Assembly (NCBI GenBank): GCA_964017045.1
Contig: OZ024797.1
Location: forward strand, 13,733,062 to 13,797,061
DNA length: 64,000 nucleotides
Direction: 5' to 3'
DNA from: Omphiscola glabra
Taxonomy: Eukaryota > Mollusca > Gastropoda > Lymnaeidae
The first letter of the stretch is position 1; each line of letters opens with the position of its first letter. The notes below the pieces were generated by a model. The model was not told where the DNA came from. It was given only the letters and a program-made list of their open reading frames with translations, and did not search any database. Made by a program: the position numbers and the translations under genes. This document shows, in pieces, positions 34,563-45,701 of this stretch.

Positions 34563-35660
34563 TTATGTAGTTACTATTATGAAAAGTATGCTAATAGGAA
34601 ATTAGTGCGACGCCCATTGGAGTGGCCGCCTGTGACCTTTGAACCGTAACCACATCTGACATGAAGAGCACACGGCTATTTACATCTCCAGGATTGTCAT
34701 CGCAATTACAACATGGCTGCACCGTCTCACCAGCCCCCCTGCGGTGCTCACTAGTGAAGCGTAATGTGAACGAAACCTGTACTCAATGATTGAATGTTTC
34801 TGTCGAACGCACCACTGTCCGCGACCTACGAGAACCACTGTCCGCGACCTGCGAGAACCACTTCAATTATTCAGTGCTCTCTGCTGCTGGTACCAAATCC
34901 AGGCTGTGCGCGCAGGTCGAATGAACGGTCACCGTAACATATCTAAACACTGAGGCAGTGTTCAAGGTCAAGGTCGATGGTACAGTTAAAACAAATTAAA
35001 TGTTCTTTCGTATAAAGACAACGCGTTCTCAATGCAGATGCGTTAGTTGATCCGGCCAATGTGCGACTGAAATTAACACGATGATAATATTACTAGCATA
35101 AGTTATTTTCTTTCAAACACGGACACCCAGTCCGTTTACACAATATTTGCGCTCGTTAACACAATATTTGCGCTCGTTTACACAAAGTTTGCGCTCAGCT
35201 TTAAGTCTTGGCGATATATGGCCTTTCGTTAATTTTTTTTGTATTCCGTCTCTTCAAGGGATGGCTTCATCGATTGCGGTCTCTCTCCCTTGGTACAACC
35301 CAGAGATGGATTGAATGATTGTCAGACAATGTTGTGTGCCCATCTTGCACGGCCAGGTGAACTAAGAGACGTATGTAACACACTAAACGTAAAAAAAATT
35401 AAATCGATGAATATGTGTGTGTATGACGTTGTGAAGGAGCACGCGAGCACGATGCTCCTACGGGACGGAGCACACATCTCCAACACACTTACACACACAC
35501 ACACACACACGCAATGCTGACTTGTCGTATGTGCTCCACGTGACCAGATATGACCCACCCTTCACGTGACTTGCGGTGGTGGTGCGTCAACGTAGTTCAT
35601 TCAAGCTTTTCATAAGAGTTCAAGTTGTACTGATTGGACGTTGAAGTAAAGCTGCTGAGG
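34563..35660. other. Single-copy 3' flank of Six1/2
   Basis: Complex non-repetitive DNA. It contains a ~24-bp duplication (CCACTGTCCGCGACCT, 34811-34850), a ~22-bp duplication at 35140-35180 (ACAATATTTGCGCTCGTT), a CA microsatellite (35490-35510) and two CACGTGAC E-boxes (35537, 35573). Open frames here show no domain. Confidence 0.5.
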
Positions 35661-35666
35661 TTTATT
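35661..35666 (-). terminator. Candidate polyadenylation signal of Six1/2
   Basis: AATAAA on the minus strand, about 205 bases after the Six1/2 stop codon, would give a short 3' UTR. Alternative signals farther on cannot be excluded. Confidence 0.45.
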
Positions 35667-35869
35667 TTTAAAAAAAAATGTAATGGCGGGTATCGGCCTC
35701 CCAGGTCAGAATCATGTGATCATCGAGCACACCGTAACGAATCCATCTAAAGGGACGGATCAAGTACGGTCATAAACACAGAACGGGGGTTACGGTTCCA
35801 CCCTCGCTATCGAACTGGTTGTCGAGAAGAATCGGCCGATACCCTTCAAGTCCAATCATTGGTCCACCT

Positions 35870-36197
35870 TCATAAAGTCTGATACTCCTGCAGCATGTGA
35901 TTGACGCCAGGATTGCCTCCCCCCGCCGTGTTGGGGAGGTGGTGGCCCATGTGAAGTCCCGGGTGGTTGTGGTGGCCTCCCATCATGCCGTGCATCATGC
36001 TTCCGGCGGAGACCGATGCTGCCATGCTGGAGGCTTTCTGGAGGTCGGCGTAGATGGCGGACGGGTGGGGCGGCGAGTGGTCCTCGAGCTTCGTGTGGAC
36101 GCCCAGCGAGTCTGGACTGTGCTCCTCCTTGATGTCTGACCCGGGGGAGTTCGGATCTTGGGGCATTCCCGGTTGATTGGGCATGCCTGGGTGCTCT
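35870..36197 (-). CDS. Six1/2: Six1/2 homeobox gene, terminal coding exon
   Basis: Encodes the last 108 residues or so of the Six1/2 transcription factor, ending in a TGA at 35870-35872. The exon begins after an acceptor (TTTTGTCAACAG, AG at 36198-36199). Its first base completes the arginine codon left open by the donor at 50929, so the joined protein reads AAEAKDR then EHPGMPNQPGMPQD. The tail is rich in Pro, Ser, Met and His (MMHGMMGGHHNHPG, GLHMGHHL) and holds SDIKEEHSPDS, a good I-K-x-E SUMO acceptor motif. It ends NHMLQEYQTL. Vertebrate Six1/Six2 tails differ, as expected outside the two domains. The open frame continues upstream to 36574, but that is intron read-through. An unseen small exon between the two is possible. 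Confidence 0.85.
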
Positions 36198-36475
36198 CTG
36201 TTGACAAAATAGAGAAGAAATTTGGAATAAATACACTGAAAAGGAATACTAGTGGCTGGAACAAGGAATACAATGTTCCTAATCATAGACACTTTGAATG
36301 TTATCAGCCATGAGTCAGCTAGTGGGAGGCATGTTACATTAAAACCATGAAATGTCAACATTAAAAAATACATAATTATGTTAAAAGACTTCATATGATC
36401 TATATAGAATAGAATACAAATTAATATAGAACAGCTGTGACAAAAGTATATAGCATAGAATAAAGCATATACACA

Positions 36476-36720
36476 CACATCACTACCAACAGGTTGATAG
36501 GTTATGATAACGTCGTGATACACACACAGCACTACCAACATGTTGATAGGTTGTGATAATGTCGTGATACACACACAGCACTACCAACAGGTTGATAGGT
36601 TGTGATAACGTCGTGATACACACACAGCACTACCAACAGGTTGATAGGTTGTGATAACGTCGTGATACACACACATCACTACCAACAGGTTGATAGGGTG
36701 CGATAACGTCGACAGGTTGA
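36476..36720. repeat. 49-bp tandem array, ~5 copies
   Basis: The unit contains CACTACCAACAGGTTGATAG and GTTGTGATAACGTCGTGATA followed by CACACA. Lies in the Six1/2 intron near the terminal exon. Confidence 0.94.
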
Positions 36721-36999
36721 TTCGTTGTGATACCCACACAGCACAACCAACTAGGTTGATACACTCCAGTGGCAGTGGAAATTGGGACGTGCCTACGTTA
36801 CTCGTGGCCGCCATGCTTTGGTGTCGTGTGAGTGGTGGTGTGGGGCGGGTGGGGGTGATAAAATGTAGTTTACGTTATTGTCACGATTATGTCTCTTTTG
36901 CTAATATTTGTATGGGGTACCGCGCTATATAAGACAACTAATAAAAATAATAATAACACCTGACAACCATGTACCTAGCTTTTAAGGTGAAATATGCTA
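36721..36999. other. Intronic single-copy DNA
   Basis: Contains GTGGCCGCCATGC at about 36806 (a YY1-like site) and a G-rich stretch. Nothing coding was recognised. Confidence 0.45.
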
Positions 37000-37411
37000 C
37001 GTCACTAACATAAAGAGACGTTGGTGTGAAACCTCTAAAATAAACAGCTGGACGTTGCGACGTCATTACATAAAGAGACGTTAGTGTGAAACCTCTAAAA
37101 TAAACAGCTGGACGTTGCGACGTCATTACAAAAAGAGACGTTGGTGTGAAAGCTCTAAAATAAACAGTTGGACGTTGCGACGTCATTACATAAAGAGACG
37201 TTAGTGTGAAACCTCTAAAATAAACAGCTGGACGTTGCGACGTCATTACAAAAAGAGACGTTGGTGTGAAAGCTCTAAAATAAACAGTTGGACGTTGCGA
37301 CGTCATTTCATAAAGAGACGTTGGTGTGAAAGCTCTAAAATAAACAGTTGGACGTTGCGACGTCATTTCATAAAGAGACGTTAGTGTGAAACCTCTAAAA
37401 TAAACAGTTGC
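37000..37411. repeat. 60-bp minisatellite, ~7 copies, two alternating forms
   Basis: The unit contains AAGAGACGTTAGTGTGAAAC, CTCTAAAATAAACAGCTGGA and CGTTGCGACGTCATTACA. Form A has AACCTC and CAGCTGG; form B has AAGCTC and CAGTTGG. They run about A-A-B-A-B-B-A, a sign of dimer-scale amplification. Each unit carries CGACGTCAT (CRE-like). Open minus-strand frames are artefacts. Confidence 0.95.
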
Positions 37412-37984
37412 TATGTTAAAATAGTTCTTACAACTCTCCTAAATGCGCTGCTTGGGGAAAGAATCCTAACAGCTAAATCTCTCCTGGAGCCAAATGCTAC
37501 AGCTTTGACGTCATCAGAACACCGGCAGGTAACCGGCTGTTTGTTATAGTCGCTGACGAGAGTTATCTCCACTGGTGACATGGAGGAATCGATAGTGAGG
37601 AGAGAGAGAGAAGGGGGGTGGGTGAGCGAGGGAGGGATGACTGCAGATACTGAGACCAAAATAATGGGCTGTTTCTTGTTCACATTAGATTGAGTTCGGA
37701 GATTCAGGAATCTTTGCTAAACACGACCAAAAATAAATTTTAAAAAATTAAAAAGAAAATTAAAAAAACAAAAAAACCATGGCGCAGACCGCATTGTTTC
37801 GATAAAATGGGGCAGTGTCGGGTATGAATAGAAAATGTGAATATTTTTTTTTAATGGGTGATGTTGGTGGTGGTGTATGCTGTTGATGTTGATATCTGTC
37901 TTATGTGATCACTACAGCGCGTTACCAGGCAGTGTTACAAAATACATAAATATTTATATTATGTCACTGATGTCGGAGCCTGTC
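37412..37984. other. Intronic single-copy DNA
   Basis: Nothing recognised; purine-rich at 37590-37625 and AT-rich elsewhere. Confidence 0.5.
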
Positions 37985-37989
37985 CTACT

Positions 37990-38232
37990 TTATAAATGAG
38001 AGGGAGAGAGAGAGGGAGATAGAGAGGGAGAGCGAGTGAGAGAGAGGGGGAGAGAGAGGGAGAGAGAGAAATAGAGGGAGAGAGAGAAATAGAGGGAGAG
38101 AGAAATAGAGGGAGAGAGAGTAATAGAGGGAGAGAGAGAAATAGAGGGAGAGAGAGAAATAGAGAGAGAGTGAGAGCGAGGAAGAGAGAGAGGGAGAGAG
38201 AGCAAGAAGAGAGAGGGGGAGACAGGGAGATT
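37990..38232. repeat. GA-rich microsatellite with ~18-bp periodicity
   Basis: Runs of GAGAGAGGGAGA with a recurring GAAATAGAGGGAGAGA module. Serine/leucine-rich frames on the minus strand are artefacts. Confidence 0.95.
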
Positions 38233-38859
38233 TAATGGATATGGTCAAGCGATTAATTTGTAAAGTTTGAGCGAATGTTTTATTTTGTGAGAGACCACTC
38301 AAGTTTCCAATCAACAAAAAAATCGATACTAATGTTTAAAAAAAAACCAACAAGATGGCCTTTCAGTAGAATTGAATATTTCATGCAATCAAAAGGATTT
38401 AACATACAATTTTTGCCGTTAAAACGTTTACGTATATACATTAACAAAGATTTAAGTTACAATCTGAATAAATTAGAATAAATTGTTTCTGCCAGAGAAG
38501 CAAGTTGCAGTTAATTGCGGGACGAGATCACGTGACTTAGAGAGTGACATCAGACTTGCCTGGGGGCGTGGGCGGGACGGGGGACATGACGTTTGGCGAA
38601 CACATGTTCTGGACAGTTGTGGTCTTTCCGTTCTGGAAAAACATAATGTGCTGCAGGACATGAGTCCGGGCCCTCACATAACATCGTTATCAATGGGTTC
38701 AATGTTTCAATGTAGGTTACAGGGTGGGTGGGTAGAGGGAGGGAGGAGCCCCTAAGAGTTTAGGAGGCGAATTTAACAAAGCATGAAACGATGTGTGTGT
38801 GTTTGTGTTTGTGTTTTTGCATGTGCATTTTGGCAATGGTTCGTTTCTGCCACTCCAAT
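38233..38859. other. Intronic single-copy DNA
   Basis: Contains ATCACGTGAC at 38527-38536 and a GT-rich stretch (38795-38820). Open frames near 38480-38755 have no recognised domain. Confidence 0.5.
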
Positions 38860-38861
38860 GA

Positions 38862-39538
38862 AGCTCTCAATAAAAATGAAGATCTTAACTAGAATGAAGA
38901 TCTTAACTAGAATGAAGCTCTCAATAAGAATGAAGCTCTTAACTAGAATGAAGATCTTAACTAGAATGAAGCGCTCAATAAGAATGAAGCTCTTAACTAG
39001 AATGAAGATCTTAACTAGAATGAAGCTCTCAATAAGAATGAAGCTCTTAAATAGAATGAAGATCTAACTAAAATGAAGTTCTCAATAAGAATGAAGATCT
39101 TAACTAGAATGAAGCTCTTAACTAGAATGAAGCTCTTAACTAGAATGAAGATCTTCACTAGAATGAAGCTCTATGAAGCTCTTAACTAGAATGAAGATCT
39201 TAACTAGAATAAAGCTTTCAATAAGAATGAAGATCTTAATTAGAATGAAGCTCTCAATAAGAATGAAGCTCTTAACTAGAATGAAGATCTTAACTAGAAT
39301 GAAGCTCTCAATAAGAATGAAGCTCTTAACTAGAATGAAGCTCTTAACTAGAATGAAGATCTTAACTAGAATGAAGCTCTCAACAAGAATGAAGCTCTTA
39401 ACCCGAATGAATATCTTAACTAGAATGAAGCTCTCAACTAGAATGAAGATCTTAACTAGAATGAAGCTCTTAACGAGAATGAAGCTCTTAACTAGAATGA
39501 AGATATTAACTAGAATGAAGCTCTTTACTAGGATGAAG
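38862..39538. repeat. 18-bp minisatellite, ~37 copies
   Basis: The unit is AACTAGAATGAAGATCTT with AGCTCT and CAATAAG variants. The order of variants (AT-AT-CT-CT) suggests 4- to 6-unit higher-order blocks. The multiple-of-three unit keeps a LTRMKI-repeating frame open; it is not a gene. Confidence 0.96.
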
Positions 39539-39753
39539 CAGTTTTTAGTCCTTTATTGGAAGTTTAGTATTTCTAGACGTATAGGTTCCCTTCAGATATA
39601 CGTACAGTCTCATGAACGGACATAGCAATCATATGCGTAGTCTCATGTAGAAGGACTTAACAATCTTAATTGTAATCCGCTGTACGGGCAAGACAATCAT
39701 ACTGTGTAATACAATATTGTAAACTGCTTTGTTTGAGTATGAAATATGCGCAG

Positions 39754-40011
39754 AGACAGTTCCGATGAAACTATTTTGAATTCGATACATCAATCGCAAC
39801 GTCCAGAAGGTTCAGTGTCCGACTTATCAATGTCTTCATCTCTCTCGTCCGCATCGTTTGGAAGTAATCCACTTAAGCTGACCACTGAACGGGTGAATGG
39901 CGTCCAGTTAGCGGGCATGTGTCCACCCCATGACTCCGAGAGTCCGTGGACCACTCGCTGCGACAACCCGTCACTTCCTATTAGTGGTGGCAAGCGAGGG
40001 TTGTCTGGCCG
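39754..40011 (+). CDS. Unassigned exon-like open stretch in the Six1/2 intron
   Basis: I do not recognise the protein. The frame is non-repetitive with varied codon use and reads, in part, SVSDLSMSSSLSSASFGS and PHDSESPWTTRCDNPSLP. It is preceded by ATATGCGCAG (possible acceptor, AG at 39752-39753) and followed by CCG then GTAACA (possible donor at 40012). Otherwise it stops at 40013-40015. An ATG lies at 39746. It is on the strand opposite Six1/2. The acceptor tract is weak in pyrimidines. It could be an exon of a nested gene, a dead retrocopy, or chance. Confidence 0.22.
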
Positions 40012-40015
40012 GTAA

Positions 40016-40265
40016 CAAATGTTAACTGTCCCTTGACTTTCTCTCCCTCGGTTATTATTCTCTCGATGAAACGGGAAAGGGGGTGGGGTGGGGTAGGGTC
40101 GAAAGTCGAAGGGGACCCCTGTGGTTAATTATGTCCCCTGTGCGCATTAACAAATTGAGACAAAGACTTTTTCACGGGCCGCTATTAATGGACATATTGC
40201 CATGACAACTGCCCTAGGTGACCACTGTCATGTTAAAAATTAAAAGAAACTATAGAAATACTGTT
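40016..40265. other. Intronic single-copy DNA
   Basis: No signal seen. Confidence 0.45.
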
Positions 40266-40680
40266 AGATCTTAGCGACGAAAAAATGGATCAACCTGGTC
40301 AAAGCTTAGCCACGAAGAAACGGACCAACCTGGTCAAAACTTAGCCACGAAGAAACGAACCAACCTGGTCAAAACTTAGCCACGAAGAAACGAACCAACC
40401 TGGTCAAAACTTAGCCACGAAGAAACGAACCAACCTGGTCAAAACCTAGCCACGAAGAAACGAACCAACCTGGTCAAAGCTTAGCCACGAAGAAACGAAC
40501 CAACCTGGTCAAAACTTAGCCACGAAGAAACGAACCAACCTGGTCAAAGCTTAGCCACGAAGAAACGGACCAACCTGGTCAAAACCTAGCCACGAAGAAA
40601 CGAACCAACCTGGTCAAAACTTAGCCACGAAGAAACGAACCAACCTGGTCAAAACCTAGCCACGAAGAAACGGACCAACC
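40266..40680. repeat. 35-bp minisatellite, ~12 copies
   Basis: The unit is AACCTGGTCAAAACTTAGCC followed by ACGAAGAAACGAACC, with CTTAGCC/CCTAGCC and CGAACC/CGGACC variants. Very homogeneous, so probably young. Confidence 0.97.
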
Positions 40681-40794
40681 ATTTTATTTTCCATCCTCCA
40701 AGTTTAATGAGACCGACGGCCGTCAGAAATTCCCCCAGCGATAAACCAACAAATTGACTCTATCAAGTTGTCATTTGGCTAGGGAAGCTCGCTT

Positions 40795-40870
40795 GTACAC
40801 TTTCATGCCGTTGCTAAGCAAAGCCGGATCCAAGATGGCGGACCAATCAAAGAGGTCAGAGGTCACAATG
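40795..40870 (+). promoter_or_regulatory. Motif cluster: X-box-like, YY1, CCAAT, DR1
   Basis: Within about 60 bases lie GTTGCTAAGCAA (RFX X-box-like, about 40810), CAAGATGGCGG (YY1 consensus, 40831-40841), CCAAT (40843) and AGGTCAGAGGTCA (40853-40865). The last is a perfect DR1 nuclear-receptor element as used by RXR/HNF4/COUP-TF. The array border is only about 120 bases away. It could be an intronic enhancer of Six1/2 or a promoter firing rightward; no downstream exon was identified. Inference from motifs only. Confidence 0.45.
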
Positions 40871-42081
40871 CCCCCCCCCCCCCCCGGCTTGCTCGCAGCA
40901 ATGGTGACTTAATCTAATGAGGTCGCTTTTGCCTTTTGGGGACAGGGGGGAGTGTCACAGCATGGACACGACGGGTTCTGGAACACGCGCGTTTCTACAC
41001 TCTGATCCACTATGACACGTTGGCATTTTGTTTTTTCTTTAAAAAAAAAAAACACTTGTAGTAATTAACCATGTTAAGATATAAGGTTATATAAAGAATG
41101 TGTTTGCTCCACAACCAGCCACAGCAGCGTACTGTGGACAAGAGAGCTCGACGAAGATGGAAAACAAAGACTCACCATGTTGGAAACGTAGTGACATGAT
41201 GACGAATTAAAACAATTGGCAGTCCACACAGTTGACACAGACGCACACGGTGATGATAGTAATGATAGTGGTGATAGTGATGATAGAATTGTACGCGAAG
41301 CAACTCAGAAGATTGCGCTTTTGTTCCGGTGTGAGTTTAGCGGGGAGGGGGCTGGTGGGGGGGGGGGGCTGGGTTGATGCAGCTATAGCTTTATCCGCTT
41401 TCAATTTTAAAACATCGAATCCTAATAGGACTAGTGACATCTTACACACAACAGTGAAATACACCCAGAGTCAAATCAATATTGCATATCATTGTATAAA
41501 CCGCAAATGTTTACCAATACAATCTCAAATACACTTTAAAGTTTTTTGGTCACGTGATGTGACGCAAGAGCCGCCCCCTGCCCCCCCCCCCCATTTCCCC
41601 CCCCCACCCCCGAGCCCCAACCACTAAAGAGAGCAACCATCAGTGCGATGATCTGGTTAACACGGGAATGAGGACAGTGGTGATAAAGAAGACGATTTGA
41701 TGGAAGAGCTCACATTGTCGGAGGACTTGGTGCGCTATCACGTTACCGGTGGCCTCCCATGGCGCTAAAGCTTAGCGATCGATAGCAGCTAACTAGGGCT
41801 ACACACTAATGAAACAAAATAGTGCTACACTCCAATGAAAGAAGCTAGTGCTACACATTAAAATAAAATGCAAGCGCTACACATGACAGCTGTAGTAGTG
41901 ATGCACGTCACATTAAAAAAACAAAAACAACAAGTGCTCTAAAACAATATAGCAACAAACCTGCTCTACACAACCTAATCACAAACTATCGCCTTGATAG
42001 TGATGATAGTTAAGATAGTGATGATAGAATGATACACGATGACTCAAATAGTTAAGACATACAATATAGGGCGACAGGGCA
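40871..42081. other. Intronic DNA, mixed
   Basis: C/G runs at about 40870, 41355 and 41580-41610, GATAGTGATGATAG repeats (41250-41290 and 42000-42020), GGTCACGTGAT at 41548-41558, and imperfect GTGCTACACT repeats near 41800-41890. The open frame at 41232-41627 crosses simple sequence and is not credible. Confidence 0.5.
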
Positions 42082-42272
42082 CAGTGGCGTAGCGAGCTTA
42101 ACTCGCGCCCGGGGCACAATACCTTTTAGCGCCCCCAATACCTTTTTAGCGCCCCCCCCCCCCTATTCGAAAAACCATACAATATTATAGTAAAATATAC
42201 CATTTGGCGCCCCTTTGCGAGTAGCGCCCGGGGCATGATGTACCCCCTTGCCCACCCCTCACTACGCCACTG
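42082..42272. mobile_element. CAGTGGCGTAG hAT-type MITE, copy B
   Basis: Inverted ends CAGTGGCGTAGCGAGC and CACTACGCCACTG. Perfect 8-bp target duplication ACAGGGCA (42074-42081 and 42273-42280). The 8-bp duplication assigns the family to hAT or a relative. 191 bp, no coding capacity. Confidence 0.92.
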
Positions 42273-42339
42273 ACAGGGCACCAATAAAATTATCAATGCC
42301 TTCAAAGTGAGATTTTAAAAAAGAAATATTTTACAAGGC

Positions 42340-42510
42340 AGATAGCCGTACACTGTACAAGGCAGATAGTTGCAAACTGTACAAGGCTGATAGTTGTACA
42401 CTGCAAAAGGCTGATAGTTTCACACTGCAAAAGGCTGATAGTTTCACACTGTATAATGCTGATAGTTGTACAATGCACAAGGCTGATAGTTTCACACTAT
42501 ACAAACCCAT
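42340..42510. repeat. ~24-bp tandem array, 7 copies
   Basis: The unit is CTGCAAAAGGCTGATAGTTT followed by CACA, with GTACAAGGCAGATAG versions. Confidence 0.9.
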
Positions 42511-42694
42511 GAATGCTGAACAATGAAGCAAAGTATTGTGTTGAACAATGTGGTCAATGAGACAAGAGATAACACATTCTAGACAGGGACAGAGAGTAGA
42601 GACCTTTTCTTGTTTGTCTCTTACAAACCGCCTAATTATTTTAAAAAACCCTTTCCCGAGAGGCTATCCGCACCTGATACAACCACAAACATAT

Positions 42695-42798
42695 TCCCTA
42701 CATTCCTCACATTCCCTACTTTCGCTACATTCCCCACATTCCCTACATTCCCCACATTCCACTACATTCCCCACATTCCTCACATTCCCCACATTCAT
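42695..42798. repeat. 9-bp ACATTCCCC array
   Basis: About eleven copies of CATTCCCCA / CATTCCCTA. Confidence 0.9.
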
Positions 42799-42996
42799 CT
42801 AATGAGATATCACAAAGTGCGATGTTAGCTGCCAGGGGCGTGTTTAAATGCGATGGTTTACATGGGCATGTTCAAATGGGAAGGTATTGGAGTCAACAAT
42901 AGGATCCTTAGATATCTAAAATAATGCATGAAAAAAAAAAAAGAAGACATGAATGGATAAAAGCCATTTCTGCGAGGGACACAATGATCTGTAGAT

Positions 42997-43193
42997 CAGC
43001 GGTTCTCAACCTGTTGGTCGCGACCTCTTTGGTTGTCAAACGACCCTTTCACAGGGGCCGCCTAAGACCATCGGAAAGCGCATATACTCTACAGTTATGA
43101 AGTACCAACGAAAATAATTTTGTGGTTGGTGGTCGCCACAACATGAGGAGCTGTATTGAAGGGTCGCGGCATTAGGAAGGTTGAGAACCACTG
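42997..43193 (+). mobile_element. SPIN-like hAT MITE, copy 2 (most complete)
   Basis: Starts CAGCGGTTCTCAACCTGTTG, with GGTCGCGACC and TTTCACAGGGGCCGCC blocks, and ends AAGGTTGAGAACCACTG. Near-perfect 8-bp duplication CTGTAGAT (42989-42996) / TTGTAGAT (43194-43201). The 197-bp length and block order match what I recall of SPIN non-autonomous elements. It lies within the Six1/2 intron. Confidence 0.9.
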
Positions 43194-43201
43194 TTGTAGA
43201 T

Positions 43202-44110
43202 GGAAGGAGACGGACAATTATATTTTAAAACTTTTCATGTGTACAGATTACAAATAAGGGCGGCACCGACTTGTGGCTAAACAAAGCATATACAAAATAC
43301 ACATAGAACCTTCCAAACTCACTATACCAGCTTATCCTATAATCTCAGCAAACCCCATCATTTCATCTGACACAATCACATAATCTACTCACATCCCATC
43401 AAAACCAACAAAACCACCAACCACCACACTCTGATACATTAACCGAACTATGCCAACCAACCCATACATCTCACCAAACCCCAACCAGCTCTAGACGTGG
43501 CCAACCACGTACAATTCCAACCATTCACCGTTAACCCAAGACTATCGTATTGCAACAAACTCGGACAACCAAGGAAAAAAAAAAACCCGAGCAGATTAAC
43601 ACCAAAAAGCGAAGCATGAACTTAATGTTACATTGTAATATTAGAGCAACTTTCCCCCACCACCTAACTGTCCTATTGGATAGACAAGACTTCCCTCCGA
43701 ATTCTTCTACACATTACAACTTAAGCAAATCCGAGACAACCGGAAACGGCGCGATGAGCAGTTGGGACTATCGATGTGGTCACGTGACTGCTCCAGCACC
43801 CGTGACGTGGAGCTGACACCATTTCAATATGGCCGTCTGGTCGGGGTGGGGGTGGGGGGGTTTCAAGGTAAGATGAAGTAAACAACGGGGAAACTTGCTG
43901 ACTTTGCTTGGCCAGCGGGGACACATTCACGTGTTTTTTAAAAATTATTTTTTAAAAAAAAAAGTCCACAATATTGTAGTGAAAGAAAGGGACAGACGAG
44001 CTACAACTGGGGAAGACCTCCGCATAACATGGCTACTGATTTCTGTACTACACATTTATGTAACTAAATCACGTACAAGTTATTTACATCCGCATAGCCG
44101 TGAAAATCCG
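43202..44110. other. Intronic single-copy DNA
   Basis: An A/C-rich, G-poor stretch (43270-43560), then GGTCACGTGAC at 43778-43788 and a G-rich patch near 43845. No gene recognised. Confidence 0.5.
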
Positions 44111-44111
44111 G

Positions 44112-44290
44112 ATGCACTTTTGACTTCATCAGTTTTTGTCTTTAAAAAATCTCTCAACAGCACTTTTGACTTCATCAGTTTTTGTCTTTAAAAAATGTCT
44201 CACAGCACTTTTGTTGTCTTCATCAGTTTTTGTCTTTAAAAAAATGTCTTACATCTCTTTTGTCTTCATCCGCCTTTTGTCTTAAAAAAA
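44112..44290. repeat. ~50-bp tandem array, 3-4 copies
   Basis: The unit contains CACTTTTGACTTCATCAGTT and TTTGTCTTTAAAAAATGTCT. Copies decay to the right. Confidence 0.88.
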
Positions 44291-44831
44291 ATAGTTTTTC
44301 AATGGAACAATATTGTCTTTCCGTTTAGTATGTTTTCGTTTCAAAGTTGTCCACGTTTTTAGTGTCCTCTACAAGCTGCTCAGAAAATCAATAAATGTTT
44401 CATTAAGCATTAAAAATAAGAGTTGCAATGGACGATTTGTGGAGCTTTAACAATAGTTGGTGTCTTTCCATGAACTGAACATGGACCGCTTGACATGAAC
44501 TTTCATGAACGAGAAAACTTGTGTGTGTGTTTGTTTTGTTCAATCTAAACCATGAACTTTCTATGAACTTGTAAGACCTGGCAGTGCCTCCATAATTTAA
44601 TCGTGTCGTTATGTGTTAAGAGCCTGCTTAGTTCATAGCATTTATGAAAGTTAAGTACACTTGATAGAACAGACGTTTCTATTTCGCTTGTTTAACCAAA
44701 CCGGGTTAGGGTTAGAGTTAGAAGAATGCAAATTTTAAAAGATACGGTAAAGAAGGTGTGGGGGGGGGGTGGGGGGGGGGCGGCTTCAATTTTGGAAACA
44801 TTTCTCTAAAATTATTAAATGCTGACGTATC
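44291..44831. other. Intronic DNA
   Basis: Scattered CATGAACT copies (44470-44575) and a G-run block at 44758-44782. GGGTTAGGGTTAGAGTTAG at 44703 is a very short telomere-like stretch. Confidence 0.5.
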
Positions 44832-45701
44832 TAGGACTGTGAATATTGTCATTTTATATCTAGGACTGTGAATATTGTGATTTTATATCTAGGACTGTCA
44901 ATATTGTGATTTTATATCTAAGACTGTTAATATTGTGATTTTATATCTAAGACTGTTAATATTGTGATTTTATATCTAGGACTGTCAATATTGTGATTTT
45001 ATATCTAGGACTGCGAATATTGTGATTTTATATCTAAGACTGTTAATATTGTGATTTTATATCTAGGACTGTGAATATTGTGATTTTATATCTAAGACTG
45101 TTAATATTGTGATTTTATATCTAGGACTGTCAATATTTTGATTTTATATCTAGGACTGTCAATATTGTGATTTTATATCTAGGGCTGTGAATATTGTGAT
45201 TTTATATCTAGGACTGTCAATATTGTGATTTTATATCTAGGGCTGTGAATATTGTGATTTTATATCTAGGACTGTCAATATTGTGATTTTATATCTAGGA
45301 CTGTCAATATTGTGATTTTATATCTAGAACTGTGAATATTGTGATTTTATATCTAGGACTGTCAATATTGTGATTTTATATCTAGGACTGTGAATATTGT
45401 GATTTTATATCTAGGACTGTCAATATTGTGATTTTATATCTAGGACTGTGAATATTGTGATTTTATATCTAGGACTGTCAATATTGTGATTTTATATCTA
45501 GGACTGTCAATATTGTGATTTTATATCTAGAACTGTGAATATTGTGATTTTATATCTAGGACTGTCAATATTGTGATTTTATATCTAGGACTGTGAATAT
45601 TGTGATTTTATATCTAGGACTGTCAATATTGTGATTTTATATCTAGGACTGTGAATATTGTGATTTTATATCTAGAACTGTCAATATTGTGATTTTATAT
45701 G
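44832..45701. repeat. 29-bp minisatellite, ~30 copies
   Basis: The unit is TATCTAGGACTGTGAATATT followed by GTGATTTTA. GTGAATATT and GTCAATATT forms alternate for long stretches, giving a 58-bp dimer pattern. Contains ATATTGTGAT throughout. Confidence 0.97.

Noticed and set aside
36198..36574. N-terminal extension of the Six1/2 terminal exon to 36574
   Set aside because: The acceptor at 36198 gives an exact phase match with the homeodomain exon; the upstream part has intron composition and includes the 49-bp array.
44703..44722. Interstitial telomere repeat
   Set aside because: Only about two GGTTAG units; too short to separate from chance.
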